Of a DNA stretch of 64,000 bases, positions 52,601-60,695 are shown piece after piece. The DNA comes from Streptomyces sp. NBC_00708 (lineage in GTDB: Bacteria; Actinomycetota; Actinomycetes; Streptomycetales; Streptomycetaceae), in contig CP108997.1 in assembly GCA_036226585.1 (NCBI GenBank), positions 4,340,001-4,404,000 of the forward strand, in the 5' to 3' direction. The position numbers were made by a program, and so were the translations under genes. Position 1 is the first letter of the stretch; every line of letters begins with the position of its first letter. The notes below the pieces were generated by a model. The model saw nothing but the letters and a program-made list of their open reading frames with translations. It was not told the origin of the DNA and ran no database searches.

Positions 52601-54154
52601 TCACGTCGGGTTGACGCCATGGCTGCGCAGCCACGGCAGCGGGTCGATCGCCGCGCCGCCGCCGGGCCGCACCTCGAAGTGCATGTGCGGGCCGGTCGAG
52701 TTCCCGGAGCTGCCGGAGTACGCGATGACGTCGCCGGCCTTGACCGGGCCCGAGCGGATACGGGTGCTGCTGAGGTGGCAGTACCAGGTCTCCGTGCCGT
52801 CGGCCATGGTCACGATCGCCATGTTGCCGTAGGCGCTGTTGTACTGCGTACGGACCGTGCCGTCGGTCGCGGCCATCACCGGCGTGCCGTACTGGACCGG
52901 GAAGTCGATGCCCGTGTGCACGGACATCCAGTTGACGCCCGCCTGGCCGAAGTACGCGCTCAGCCCGTGCTGCTTGACCGGCAGCACGTACTTGGGACGC
53001 AGGGCCTCCTTGCGGGCGGCCTCCTCCTCGCGCTTCTTCTTCTCGGCCGCCTGCCGCGCCTTCAGGTCGATGCGTTCCTGGGTGCGGCTCGCGCGGTCCG
53101 CGAAGTTCTCCGCGTCGGCACTGAGGTTGGCGAGCTGGGTGTCCAGCGCGTTGTTGGCCGCGACCGGCTTGACCGTGCCGGGGTCGGCGGCGGCCATGGT
53201 GGTGGTCGCGTCCTTCTTCGCCTCCTCCCCGCCCATGCCGCTCACGGAGGCGGCGGCGATTCCGGCCACGCTCATCACGCAGGCGGAGGGGACGGCGACG
53301 GTGAGGAGTGCGGAACGCTTCGCGGGGGAACGCCTGCGGCTGCGGCCACCGCCACGGGTGACGGGCCGGCCGGCGGGGCGGTGGGCCTCGGCCGGGGCGA
53401 GATCGGGGTGCTGCTCGTCGACGTCGTCCGGTTCGGGACGGTCGCCGGTCTCCTCGGCGCTTCCCCCGGCTTCGCCGGCGGTGCGGTACGGCTCGTAGGG
53501 GTCGTAGTCGTAGGAGCCCGCGTGGTCGTACGCCGCGTAGCTCTCGTACGTCTCCGCCGCCGTGTGCTGTTCGGCTTCGTTCGATGCGGCCGGGCTTTGC
53601 ACATTTTGCTCTTCGTGTCCGGGCGTGGCGCCGGCGTTCCAGGCGGTGGCGTCGTACACGCCGGTGTCGTACGAGGCGGTGTCGTCGGACGGCCAGGCGG
53701 TCGCGGCGGCCCAGGTGGTGGTGTCCCACTGGCCGGAGGAGTCCGGGGCACCGCCCTGGGACGGGATGCCGGGGGCGTAGCCCTCCGTCGGCAGCCAGGT
53801 CGTGGCGGTGTCGTACTGCGGCGTTCCGTCGTACTGGGTTCCGTCGTACCGCGTCTCGTCGTACCGCGTTCCGTCGTACTGCGGGTGCTGCTGCGCCTGG
53901 GCGACGTAGGCCGGGTAACCGTCGTAGTGGCCGGTCCCGAGGGTGTGGTGCGCGCCCGTGTCCCACTGGGTGGTGTCGTACGAGCCGCTGTGATCGGCCT
54001 GTCCGCCGGTGTACGGGATGCCGTAGCCGGTGGTGTCGTACGAGGCGTCGTAGGTGCCGGGGAGGGAGCCGAAGAGCGGGTCACTGTCGAAGCTGTCCGT
54101 GGAGTGACCGTCGTATCCGGCATACCCGGCGGCGTGGGGGTGCTGGTCGTTCAC
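52601..54154 (-). CDS. Membrane-anchored M23 (LytM) peptidase with Tyr/Asp-rich cytoplasmic tail
   Basis: This 517-aa protein has residues 1-270 in the cytoplasm, dominated by Tyr, Asp, Thr and Gly repeats (QYDGTRYDETRYDGTQYDGT and similar). A basic stretch (RGGGRSRRRSPAKR) and one membrane helix (SALLTVAVPSACVMSVAGIA, about 285-305) follow. Outside are a coiled coil (DLKARQAAEKKKREEEAARK) and the LytM domain, with Zn ligands in VHTGIDF and HMHFEVRP. It should cleave or bind peptidoglycan cross-bridges. GTG 54154 is the chosen start (TTG 54157 adjoins it), with GAGAGAAG upstream. The long cytoplasmic tail is unusual for this family outside Streptomyces and may dock cytoplasmic partners. Confidence 0.88.
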   Translation of the reverse strand: MNDQHPHAAGYAGYDGHSTDSFDSDPLFGSLPGTYDASYDTTGYGIPYTGGQADHSGSYDTTQWDTGAHHTLGTGHYDGYPAYVAQAQQHPQYDGTRYDETRYDGTQYDGTPQYDTATTWLPTEGYAPGIPSQGGAPDSSGQWDTTTWAAATAWPSDDTASYDTGVYDATAWNAGATPGHEEQNVQSPAASNEAEQHTAAETYESYAAYDHAGSYDYDPYEPYRTAGEAGGSAEETGDRPEPDDVDEQHPDLAPAEAHRPAGRPVTRGGGRSRRRSPAKRSALLTVAVPSACVMSVAGIAAASVSGMGGEEAKKDATTTMAAADPGTVKPVAANNALDTQLANLSADAENFADRASRTQERIDLKARQAAEKKKREEEAARKEALRPKYVLPVKQHGLSAYFGQAGVNWMSVHTGIDFPVQYGTPVMAATDGTVRTQYNSAYGNMAIVTMADGTETWYCHLSSTRIRSGPVKAGDVIAYSGSSGNSTGPHMHFEVRPGGGAAIDPLPWLRSHGVNPT

Positions 54155-54244
54155 CAACTTCTCTCTCGCCTCGGCAGCAGGACCAGTCCGGGGCGTGGGG
54201 ACCCCCGGGGCTAAGCAGTGGCCGCGACTGTACCCGGCGGTATC

Positions 54245-54268
54245 CGCCGTCGACAATCTTCGACGGCG
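54245..54268. promoter_or_regulatory. Inverted repeat upstream of the M23 gene
   Basis: CGCCGTCGA (54245-54253) and TCGACGGCG (54260-54268) are perfect 9-bp arms with a 6-base centre, about 90 bp upstream of the M23 start. It may be an operator, or a terminator for the upstream lipase gene, which ends at 54356 on the same strand. Confidence 0.5.
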
Positions 54269-54355
54269 CCGCGGGGCCCGGGAAAACGGGCAATCGGCCG
54301 TCTTTCGGCGGAGCCCGCACAGACCCTTGGCTCTATGTTCGAAACCTGTTCGGTT

Positions 54356-55195
54356 TCAGGCGACCGATGCCGGGCCGGTGGCTCCGGTGGCGGGTTCCGC
54401 CGCGTCCAGCGCCTGACGTACGGCTGCCGCCACCGCCGGGTGCACCGGCAGCGCGAGGTGCCCGATGCCGGTGACGCGTACGTTGACCGCGTCGAGGTCC
54501 GGGTGGTCCACGCAGGCCGCCTCGGCGGGCACGATCACCCGGTCCAGCTCGCTCCAGAAACTGACGAACCGGGTACGGCAGCCGGGCGCGGGCAGCCTCA
54601 GCTCCTCGATGGGGGCCGATCCCTCGCGCATCTGGCGCACGATGGGCAGCGCGCCGGCCAGCGGGGCGACAGCCGTACCGGCGTGCGGCGTGCCCAGCGT
54701 GACCAGGGTGCGGACCCGGTGGTCACCGGCCAGTCGCTGCACGTAGTAGCGGGCGATGAGGCCGCCGAGGCTGTGCCCCACGATGTCGACCCGGTGGTGG
54801 CCGGTACGGGCGCAGATCTCCTCGATGTGCCGGTCCAGCAGCTCGGCGGCCGTACGGATGTCGCTGGTCAGCGGGGAGTAGTTGAGCGACTCCAGATGGC
54901 GCCAGCCGTGCCGGGCCAGCGAGCGGCGCAGCAGGACGAAGACCGAGCGGTTGTCGATGAAACCGTGCAGGAAGACGACGGGTGGGCGGTCGGTGCCGGC
55001 GGCCGGCGGGATGTCGGTGCGGGGACCCTCGGCGGCGGGGGCGCACCGGGCGGCCGGTGTCCGGCCCGGACGTCGTTCACCGGTGATCCCGGTCGGATAC
55101 AGCAGGGCGTGCCCGGCGAGCACCACGAGTTCCAGTGCGGTCGCTCTCAGCAGTGCGGTCGGCGGGGAGGGAAAAGGCAGGCTGGGGGTCCTCAT
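54356..55195 (-). CDS. Alpha/beta hydrolase, lipase-like
   Basis: This 279-aa serine hydrolase has the oxyanion motif VVFLHGFIDN, the nucleophile elbow VGHSLGGL (Ser in GHSLG), TLGTPHAGT after strand 6, and the catalytic His in VTGIGHLALP. The N-terminus has a hydrophobic segment (LLRATALELVVLAGHALLY), a signal anchor or signal peptide, so it probably acts at or outside the membrane. ATG 55195 is preceded by GGAGG at good spacing; the frame to 55453 is not coding. Substrate is a lipid ester by family (triacylglycerol-lipase/PGAP1-like), not proven. Confidence 0.87.
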   Translation of the reverse strand: MRTPSLPFPSPPTALLRATALELVVLAGHALLYPTGITGERRPGRTPAARCAPAAEGPRTDIPPAAGTDRPPVVFLHGFIDNRSVFVLLRRSLARHGWRHLESLNYSPLTSDIRTAAELLDRHIEEICARTGHHRVDIVGHSLGGLIARYYVQRLAGDHRVRTLVTLGTPHAGTAVAPLAGALPIVRQMREGSAPIEELRLPAPGCRTRFVSFWSELDRVIVPAEAACVDHPDLDAVNVRVTGIGHLALPVHPAVAAAVRQALDAAEPATGATGPASVA

Positions 55196-55566
55196 GGTCG
55201 GCCTCCTGCTCCGGCGTGCCCGGTGCTCCGGTACGCCCGGGTGGGGGAGCCGTGGCGGAGGCCCGCGCGGACGGTGGTCCGTGCGGCCCGAGGCCCATGT
55301 GGTCCGAGGCCCGTGTGAACGGGGCCCGTACCACCGTGCCGTGCGGCTGACGGCGCGGTGATACGGCGACCCGGTGCGGCTCCCCGGGCAGCCGGCTCCA
55401 CACGGCGTCTGCGCCGCGGGCCCTGGAACCGGTGCCCGTGAACAATGTCCCATGTGTGATTTCCCCCTCCCGGCTCACCGCGAAACGGCGGCTTGCGGGA
55501 TGCTGTGGATAACGTTCGTTCACATCCCCGGCCCTTCAGGCGCGGGAGAGGCATGTGGAGGCAGTG
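55196..55566. other. 371-bp divergent intergenic region before icmB
   Basis: This lies between the lipase gene (leftward) and icmB (rightward). TGTGGATAACGTTCGTTCACA near 55504-55524 has TGTG/CACA ends around an AACGTT palindrome and could be an operator for icmB. The left part contains imperfect repeats of GGCCCGAGGCCC / GGTCCGAGGCCCGTGTG near 55275-55315. No gene seen. Confidence 0.4.
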
Positions 55567-55980
55567 ATGGGTGTGACCGGTCCGATCCGTGTGGTGGTGG
55601 CCAAGCCGGGCCTCGACGGCCATGACCGCGGGGCGAAGGTGATCGCGCGGGCGCTGCGCGACGCCGGTATGGAGGTCATCTACACCGGGCTGCACCAGAC
55701 GCCCGAGCAGATCGTCGACACCGCGATCCAGGAGGACGCCGACGCGATCGGCCTCTCGATCCTCTCCGGCGCCCACAACACGCTGTTCGCGAAGGTGATC
55801 GAACTGCTGAAGGAGCGCGAGGCGGAGGACATCAAGGTCTTCGGCGGCGGCATCATCCCGGAGGCGGACATCGCCCCGCTGAAGGAACAGGGCGTCGCGG
55901 AGATCTTCACCCCCGGCGCGACGACCACGGCGATCGTCGACTGGGTCAACGCGAACGTCCGGACCCCGGCGGAGGCGTAG
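55567..55980 (+). CDS. icmB: Cobalamin-binding small subunit of isobutyryl-CoA mutase
   Basis: This is the B12-binding subunit (137 aa) of the coenzyme B12-dependent mutase that interconverts isobutyryl-CoA and n-butyryl-CoA. The base-off B12 motif is complete: DGHDRG (DxHxxG), SILSGAH (SxL) and KVFGGGIIP (GG). The product closely matches the IcmB subunits of Streptomyces as I recall them. ATG 55567 has GGAGG seven bases upstream; a GTG at 55555 overlaps that ribosome site and is less likely. The large subunit icmA is not in this window and in Streptomyces is normally encoded elsewhere. A methylmalonyl-CoA mutase partner is an alternative. Confidence 0.9.
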   Translation: MGVTGPIRVVVAKPGLDGHDRGAKVIARALRDAGMEVIYTGLHQTPEQIVDTAIQEDADAIGLSILSGAHNTLFAKVIELLKEREAEDIKVFGGGIIPEADIAPLKEQGVAEIFTPGATTTAIVDWVNANVRTPAEA

Positions 55981-56103
55981 CCGGCCGGGGCCGGAGGTTC
56001 GGGGCACTTCCCGGCGCCCGCAACGGGGAGCCGACGCCCGCCCCGGCTTCCGGGCCGTAGGCGCCACTGGGCGGTCCCACGCCGGCATCGCCTGCGGCCG
56101 GCC

Positions 56104-56221
56104 GGTGCGCGAACGGCCGCCCGGGGGCCGGTGCCCCGCACCAGGCCGGGCGGGCCGGACACGGCGGGGCCGCGGCTCCCCGCCACCGCGCGCGGCCGAC
56201 AGGTGCGCGAACGGCCGCCCG
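56104..56221. repeat. Imperfect direct duplication after icmB
   Basis: GGTGCGCGAACGGCCGCCCG at 56104-56123 recurs exactly at 56202-56221. Both are followed by similar GGGGCC..GTGCC and GGACACGGCGGG..CC segments, so a unit of about 98 bp has been duplicated and diverged. It fills the 308-bp gap between the convergent icmB and DUF5691 genes. No other gene seen there. Confidence 0.7.
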
Positions 56222-56288
56222 AGGGCGGGAGCCCCGTGCCGGACACGGCGGGCCGTGGGCCGCAGCAGGGCCGCGCGCGGGGCCCCGC

Positions 56289-57983
56289 TCAGCGCACCGG
56301 GGCCCCGGACAGCTCGCTGTCCATCGTGGCGCGGAGGCGCAGCGTCGAGACCAGGCGTTGGAACGCCTCCGACCAGTAGCCGTTCGCGCCGGGGGAGGCG
56401 TCCGCCGGTTCGGCCGGGGTCGTGGTCAGGACCTCCAGGCGGCTCGCCTCCGACGGGTCGAGGCAGCGTTCGGCGAGGCCCATGACGCCGCTGAAGCTCC
56501 ACGGGTAACTGCCCGCGTCCCTGGCTATGTCGAGGGCGTCGACGACGGCCCGCCCGAGCGGCCGCGCCCAGGGGACCGGGCACACCCCCAGCAGCTGGAA
56601 CGCCTCCGACAGCCCGTGCGCGGCGACGAAGTCGGCCACCCAGAACGCCCGTTCCGCCGGGGGCAACACCGCCAGGAGCTTCGCCCGCTCGGCGAGCGAG
56701 GCCGTACCGGGGCCGTTCGACGGAGGTGTCGACGGCGGACCGAGCAGCGCCCGCGCCCACGCGGCATCCCGTTGCCGCACGGCCGCCCGGCACCACGCCG
56801 CGTGCAGCTCCTCGCCCCAGCCGTCCGCCACCGGCAGCGCCACGATCTCCTGCGCGCCGCGCCCGCCGAACCGCGCCGGCCAGACGCCGAGCGGGGACGC
56901 CTCCACCAACTGGCCCAGCCACCATGACCGTTCGCCCCGGCCGGACGGCGGGAGCGCCACCACTCCGTCCCGCTGCATCGCCTCGTCGCACTCGTGCGGC
57001 GCCTCCACCGCGACGAACGGCTCGTCGCCGGTGAGCCCGGGGCTCACGCAGGACAGCGCACGGTCCGCCATCCGCCGGGCGAGCGCCGAACCGGGCAGCG
57101 CGGACAGCAACTCGGCGGCCGTCGCCCGCACATTGCGGCTCCGGTCGGCCAGCGCCTGCTCCAGGAACTCCTCGTCCTCGGCGGACAGCCCGGTGCGCAG
57201 CGAGTCGACGAACATCAGCCGGTCCTCGGCCCGTTCCGTCTTCCAGGTGGCGGCCAGCAGAGCGCGGGCGGCGTCCGCGTCCCGCGCCCGTACGGCCCCG
57301 AGCAGGGCGATCCGTTCCGCGAACAGGCCCTCCTCCCAGAGCCGGCGTACCGCCTCCGGATCGTCGAGCGAGGGCAGCAGCGCGCTCCCGGACGCGCCGC
57401 GCAGCGCGAACTTCCACTCCGGGTTCAGCGCGGCCAGCCAGAGGCCGCGCGGCCCCGCGAACTCCAGGGTCGGCGGGCGCAGATCGGTCCGGGACCGGGC
57501 CGCGTCCAGCAGGGCGGGCAGGGCGGAGTCCGGCGCCCGGTAGCCGTGCTCATTGGCGGTGGCCAGCCACTGCGGGATCAGCTCCGTCAGGTCCGGGGCC
57601 GAACCCCGCCGGCCGCCGGAACCCGCCGCCCGGTCCGCGAGCAGCTGAGCCAGCCGGCCACGGGCGGCCTCCGGCAGATGCGGCCGGGGATCCCCGGGCG
57701 CCGGTGCCGGGCGTGGCGACGCGGTGGCGGGCATCAGCCCCGCCCGGCGCCGCACGGTGTGCAGCGCGGCGGCGTCCAGCAGTGCGGCAGCCGTGCTGTC
57801 GGGGCCGGTGCCGGAGGCCCCCTCGGGCGGGCGGCGGTCCGTGCCCAGCAGGGCCGAGGTGACGAGCTCCTCCCACGGCGTGGCCGCGAGCGCGTCGGTG
57901 AGCCCGCCGTGCGCGGGGGCCGCGCCCGCCGCCATGGGCGGGGCGGCTGTCGGGGTGGCGGGTGGTGTGGTCGTACGGGACAT
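56289..57983 (-). CDS. DUF5691 family protein
   Basis: This 564-aa cytoplasmic protein has no catalytic motif that I recognise. It is Ala/Leu/Arg-rich and helical, with HEAT-like stretches (LLGAVRARDADAARALLAAT; LEQALADRSRNVRATAAELL). The N-terminus WEELVTSALLGTDRRPP is the recurrent signature of this family. It is encoded directly downstream of the SWIM gene (29 bp gap) and opposite the MoxR-DUF5682-VWA operon, the context in which DUF5691 is usually found. A very good AAGGAGGGG ribosome site precedes ATG 57983. Probably a structural or adaptor part of that system. Confidence 0.82.
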   Translation of the reverse strand: MSRTTTPPATPTAAPPMAAGAAPAHGGLTDALAATPWEELVTSALLGTDRRPPEGASGTGPDSTAAALLDAAALHTVRRRAGLMPATASPRPAPAPGDPRPHLPEAARGRLAQLLADRAAGSGGRRGSAPDLTELIPQWLATANEHGYRAPDSALPALLDAARSRTDLRPPTLEFAGPRGLWLAALNPEWKFALRGASGSALLPSLDDPEAVRRLWEEGLFAERIALLGAVRARDADAARALLAATWKTERAEDRLMFVDSLRTGLSAEDEEFLEQALADRSRNVRATAAELLSALPGSALARRMADRALSCVSPGLTGDEPFVAVEAPHECDEAMQRDGVVALPPSGRGERSWWLGQLVEASPLGVWPARFGGRGAQEIVALPVADGWGEELHAAWCRAAVRQRDAAWARALLGPPSTPPSNGPGTASLAERAKLLAVLPPAERAFWVADFVAAHGLSEAFQLLGVCPVPWARPLGRAVVDALDIARDAGSYPWSFSGVMGLAERCLDPSEASRLEVLTTTPAEPADASPGANGYWSEAFQRLVSTLRLRATMDSELSGAPVR

Positions 57984-58012
57984 CGCCCCTCCTTCGGAGC
58001 CGGACTACGGAG

Positions 58013-59455
58013 TCAGATGAGCGCGACGGTCTCGATACCGGCGGACCCGGCGGGCGAGGCGGACCCGGCGGGCGCGGGCACGCCCGCGTGGCCCCCCACA
58101 GCCCCCGACGGCCACGCCGCCAGCGGGTCGAAGCCCCGGTGGCCGCACTCGCCGAAGACGGTGACCGGCTCGCCGCCCGAGACGGCGACGAGCTTCCAGA
58201 GCGCCGGCCGGTTCAGCGCGGCAGGGGCCACCGGCAGGGCCTCACCGCCCTCCGCGTCGATCAGTTGCCAGCCGTCCGGGGCCGGCACGGGTATGACATC
58301 GCGCAGCGTCACCGGCCAGGACTCCAGCCAGGGATCGTCGCCCAGCGCCCGCCCGTAGGAGCCGGTCGCCTCGGCGGCCGTGACCCCCGGCGGGGGCGTA
58401 ACAGCGGGCTCCGGCACCCCGAACCGTTCGCCCAGCTCGGCCCGCAGCTGTCCGGACCCCGGATGGGGCGTCAGCTCGGCGTCGATCGTGACGCCCACGG
58501 GCAGCGCCTGGGCGGGGGAGCGGCCGGCCGCGCCGAAGGACAGCAGCAGCGCCGTGCGGCCCGACTCCTCGCCGTACAGCCAGATGCGGCGGGTGACGAT
58601 CTTGCCCTCGGGGGTGTCGTACTGGGCGAGGACCAGCCAGCGGTCGCGGACCGGCGGGCCCTCCGGGGAGGCCGGCAGGCCCACCCGGGTGCGGACGGTG
58701 GCCGCCAGCGCGGGCGGCAGCCGGTCGCGGCCCAGCCACGCCGAGTCCAGCAGATGGAGCAGCGCGCACTCCTCCAGGAGCCGCACCGGCCAGCCGGGAC
58801 CGGAGGCCGGGACGGCGCCCAGCTCCCGCACCCGGCCCGCGAGTCCGGGCGCCTGCGCGTCGACCATGCGGGCCGCCGTCTCCTCCCACATCCCGTACCC
58901 CGCCTGCTCGGCCGCCGCGAGGCCGCCGCGCAGCAGGTCGGTCAGCCGCTGCTCCAACTCCCGCGCACCGCCGCCGATCCGCTCGGCGCGCTTCTCCGCC
59001 CGCTTGCGGGCGGCCTCCGGATCGGCGGGTCCCGCCGCAGCGTCACCCCCGGCGGGCCGCGCCTTCGCTTCCGCACGGGCGCGTCGGCCGGTCAGCCATT
59101 CCGCGGCCCAGTCCGGCGGCGTCCCGGCGGGCACCGCCGCGTCTTCGGCGGCGCGGAGCAGCAACAGGCCCAGCGCGTGCTTGCACGGGAACTTCCGGCT
59201 GGGGCAACTGCACTTGTACGCGGGACCGGTGGTGTCGACCACCGTCCGGTACGGCTTGCTTCCGCTCCCCTTGCACAGCCCCCACACCGCACCCGTCACG
59301 TCCCACCCGGTGTCCGACCAGGAGCCGGCCGCACCGAGCTTGTTCCCCGCCTTGCGTGAGGCGTCGTCAGGAGCCAGGGCCAGTACCTGCTCCACCGTCC
59401 AGCGCGCGGCCGAGGCAGCGGCGCCCAAGGGTTCTCCCCCGTCAGTCAGCAGCAT
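58013..59455 (-). CDS. SWIM zinc-finger protein
   Basis: This is a 480-aa protein with an N-terminal SWIM domain: zinc ligands CxCx(n)CxH in YKCSCPSRKFPCKHALGLLLL (about residues 80-100), preceded by YRTVVDTTGPA. SWIM fingers bind nucleic acid or protein. The rest is helical then beta-rich, with an acidic/Ala segment (ARPAGGDAAAGPADPEAARK) between; no nuclease or ATPase motif is seen. ATG 59455 lacks a Shine-Dalgarno, and a TAACGT box ends about seven bases before it, so it may be leaderless. It heads the leftward SWIM-DUF5691 pair, divergent from MoxR. Comparable to E. coli YehQ. Confidence 0.85.
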   Translation of the reverse strand: MLLTDGGEPLGAAASAARWTVEQVLALAPDDASRKAGNKLGAAGSWSDTGWDVTGAVWGLCKGSGSKPYRTVVDTTGPAYKCSCPSRKFPCKHALGLLLLRAAEDAAVPAGTPPDWAAEWLTGRRARAEAKARPAGGDAAAGPADPEAARKRAEKRAERIGGGARELEQRLTDLLRGGLAAAEQAGYGMWEETAARMVDAQAPGLAGRVRELGAVPASGPGWPVRLLEECALLHLLDSAWLGRDRLPPALAATVRTRVGLPASPEGPPVRDRWLVLAQYDTPEGKIVTRRIWLYGEESGRTALLLSFGAAGRSPAQALPVGVTIDAELTPHPGSGQLRAELGERFGVPEPAVTPPPGVTAAEATGSYGRALGDDPWLESWPVTLRDVIPVPAPDGWQLIDAEGGEALPVAPAALNRPALWKLVAVSGGEPVTVFGECGHRGFDPLAAWPSGAVGGHAGVPAPAGSASPAGSAGIETVALI

Positions 59456-59476
59456 GCCAAGGACGTTAGGCGGCCC

Positions 59477-59519
59477 CACTGACAATCGCCCTGACCTGCG
59501 CAAAGGCCGATTGTCAGTG
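59477..59519. promoter_or_regulatory. Mirrored 12-bp element in the divergent SWIM/MoxR promoter
   Basis: CACTGACAATCG (59477-59488) and CGATTGTCAGTG (59508-59519) are perfect inverted copies, 19 bp apart. Each copy reads CGATTGTCAGTG towards the gene it faces. Both contain TTGTCA, which could serve as a -35 element, or the pair could be one large operator. The arrangement implies that the two operons are switched together. Confidence 0.65.
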
Positions 59520-59582
59520 CCATGGTGCACGGTGGAACCACAACCGGCCGACCGATGGGGCGACCGATCCGGAGGGGGATCC

Positions 59583-60695
59583 ATGACCGTGTCCGAAACC
59601 ACCGAAGCACACACCGGCGAGGCCCTGCGCCCGCATGCCGAGGACGCCTTCGCCGACGAGCTGAAGGCGCTCGCGGCGGCCGACGACCGCCCCAGGCCCG
59701 AGCGCTGGCGCCTGTCGCCGTGGGCCGTCGCCCTGTATCTGCTCGGCGGCACCCTGCCCGACGGCACCGTCATCACACCCAAGTACGTGGGCCCGCGCCG
59801 TCTCGTCGAGGTCGCCGTCACCACGCTCGCCACCGACCGGGCCCTGCTGCTCCTCGGCGTCCCCGGCACCGCCAAGACCTGGGTCTCCGAACATCTGGCG
59901 GCCGCCGTCAGCGGCGACTCGACGCTGCTCGTCCAGGGCACGGCGGGCACCCCGGAGGAAGCCGTCCGCTACGGGTGGAACTACGCGCAGCTGCTCGCCA
60001 ACGGCCCCAGCCGCGACGCGCTGGTGCCCAGCCCGCTGATGCGCGCCATGTCCCAGGGCATGACCGCCCGCATCGAGGAACTGACCCGCATCCCCGCCGA
60101 TGTGCAGGACTCGCTGATCACGATCCTCTCGGAGAAGACCCTCCCGCTGCCCGAACTGGGCCAGGAGGTCCAGGCGGTGCGCGGGTTCAACGTCATCGCC
60201 ACCGCCAACGACCGGGACCGGGGGGTCAACGAGCTGTCGAGCGCGCTGCGCCGCCGGTTCAACACCGTCGTCCTGCCGCTGCCCGCGACACCGGAGGCGG
60301 AGGTCGACATCGTCTCCCGCCGCGTCGACCAGGTCGGCCGCTCGCTCGACCTGCCGCCCGCCCCCGACGGCCTCGCCGAGATCCGCCGCGTCGTCACGGT
60401 CTTCCGCGAACTGCGCGACGGCGTCACCACCGACGGCCGCACCAAACTCAAGTCGCCCTCGGGGACGCTCTCCACGGCCGAGGCCATCTCGGTGGTCACC
60501 AACGGCCTCGCGCTCGCCGCCCACTTCGGCGACGGGGTGCTGCGCCCGGGGGACGTCGCGGCCGGCATCCTCGGCGCGGTCGTCCGCGACCCGGCGGCGG
60601 ACCGGGTGATCTGGCAGGAGTACCTGGAGACCGTGGTGCGCGAGCGCGACGGCTGGAAGGACTTCTACCGCGCCTGCCGGGAGGCGTCCGTATGA
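59583..60695 (+). CDS. MoxR-type AAA+ ATPase
   Basis: This is a 370-aa AAA+ ATPase of the MoxR/YehL group. Walker A is GVPGTAKTW near residue 100. The Walker B segment is ARIEELTRIPADVQDSLITI, sensor 1 is FNVIATANDRDRG, and the arginine finger region is SSALRRRFNTVVLP. Such ATPases act as chaperones for VWA partners, inserting cofactors or remodelling complexes. ATG 59583 has GGAGGGGG upstream. It overlaps the DUF5682 gene by four bases (ATGA), and that gene overlaps the VWA gene likewise, so the three are translated as a unit. Confidence 0.9.
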   Translation: MTVSETTEAHTGEALRPHAEDAFADELKALAAADDRPRPERWRLSPWAVALYLLGGTLPDGTVITPKYVGPRRLVEVAVTTLATDRALLLLGVPGTAKTWVSEHLAAAVSGDSTLLVQGTAGTPEEAVRYGWNYAQLLANGPSRDALVPSPLMRAMSQGMTARIEELTRIPADVQDSLITILSEKTLPLPELGQEVQAVRGFNVIATANDRDRGVNELSSALRRRFNTVVLPLPATPEAEVDIVSRRVDQVGRSLDLPPAPDGLAEIRRVVTVFRELRDGVTTDGRTKLKSPSGTLSTAEAISVVTNGLALAAHFGDGVLRPGDVAAGILGAVVRDPAADRVIWQEYLETVVRERDGWKDFYRACREASV

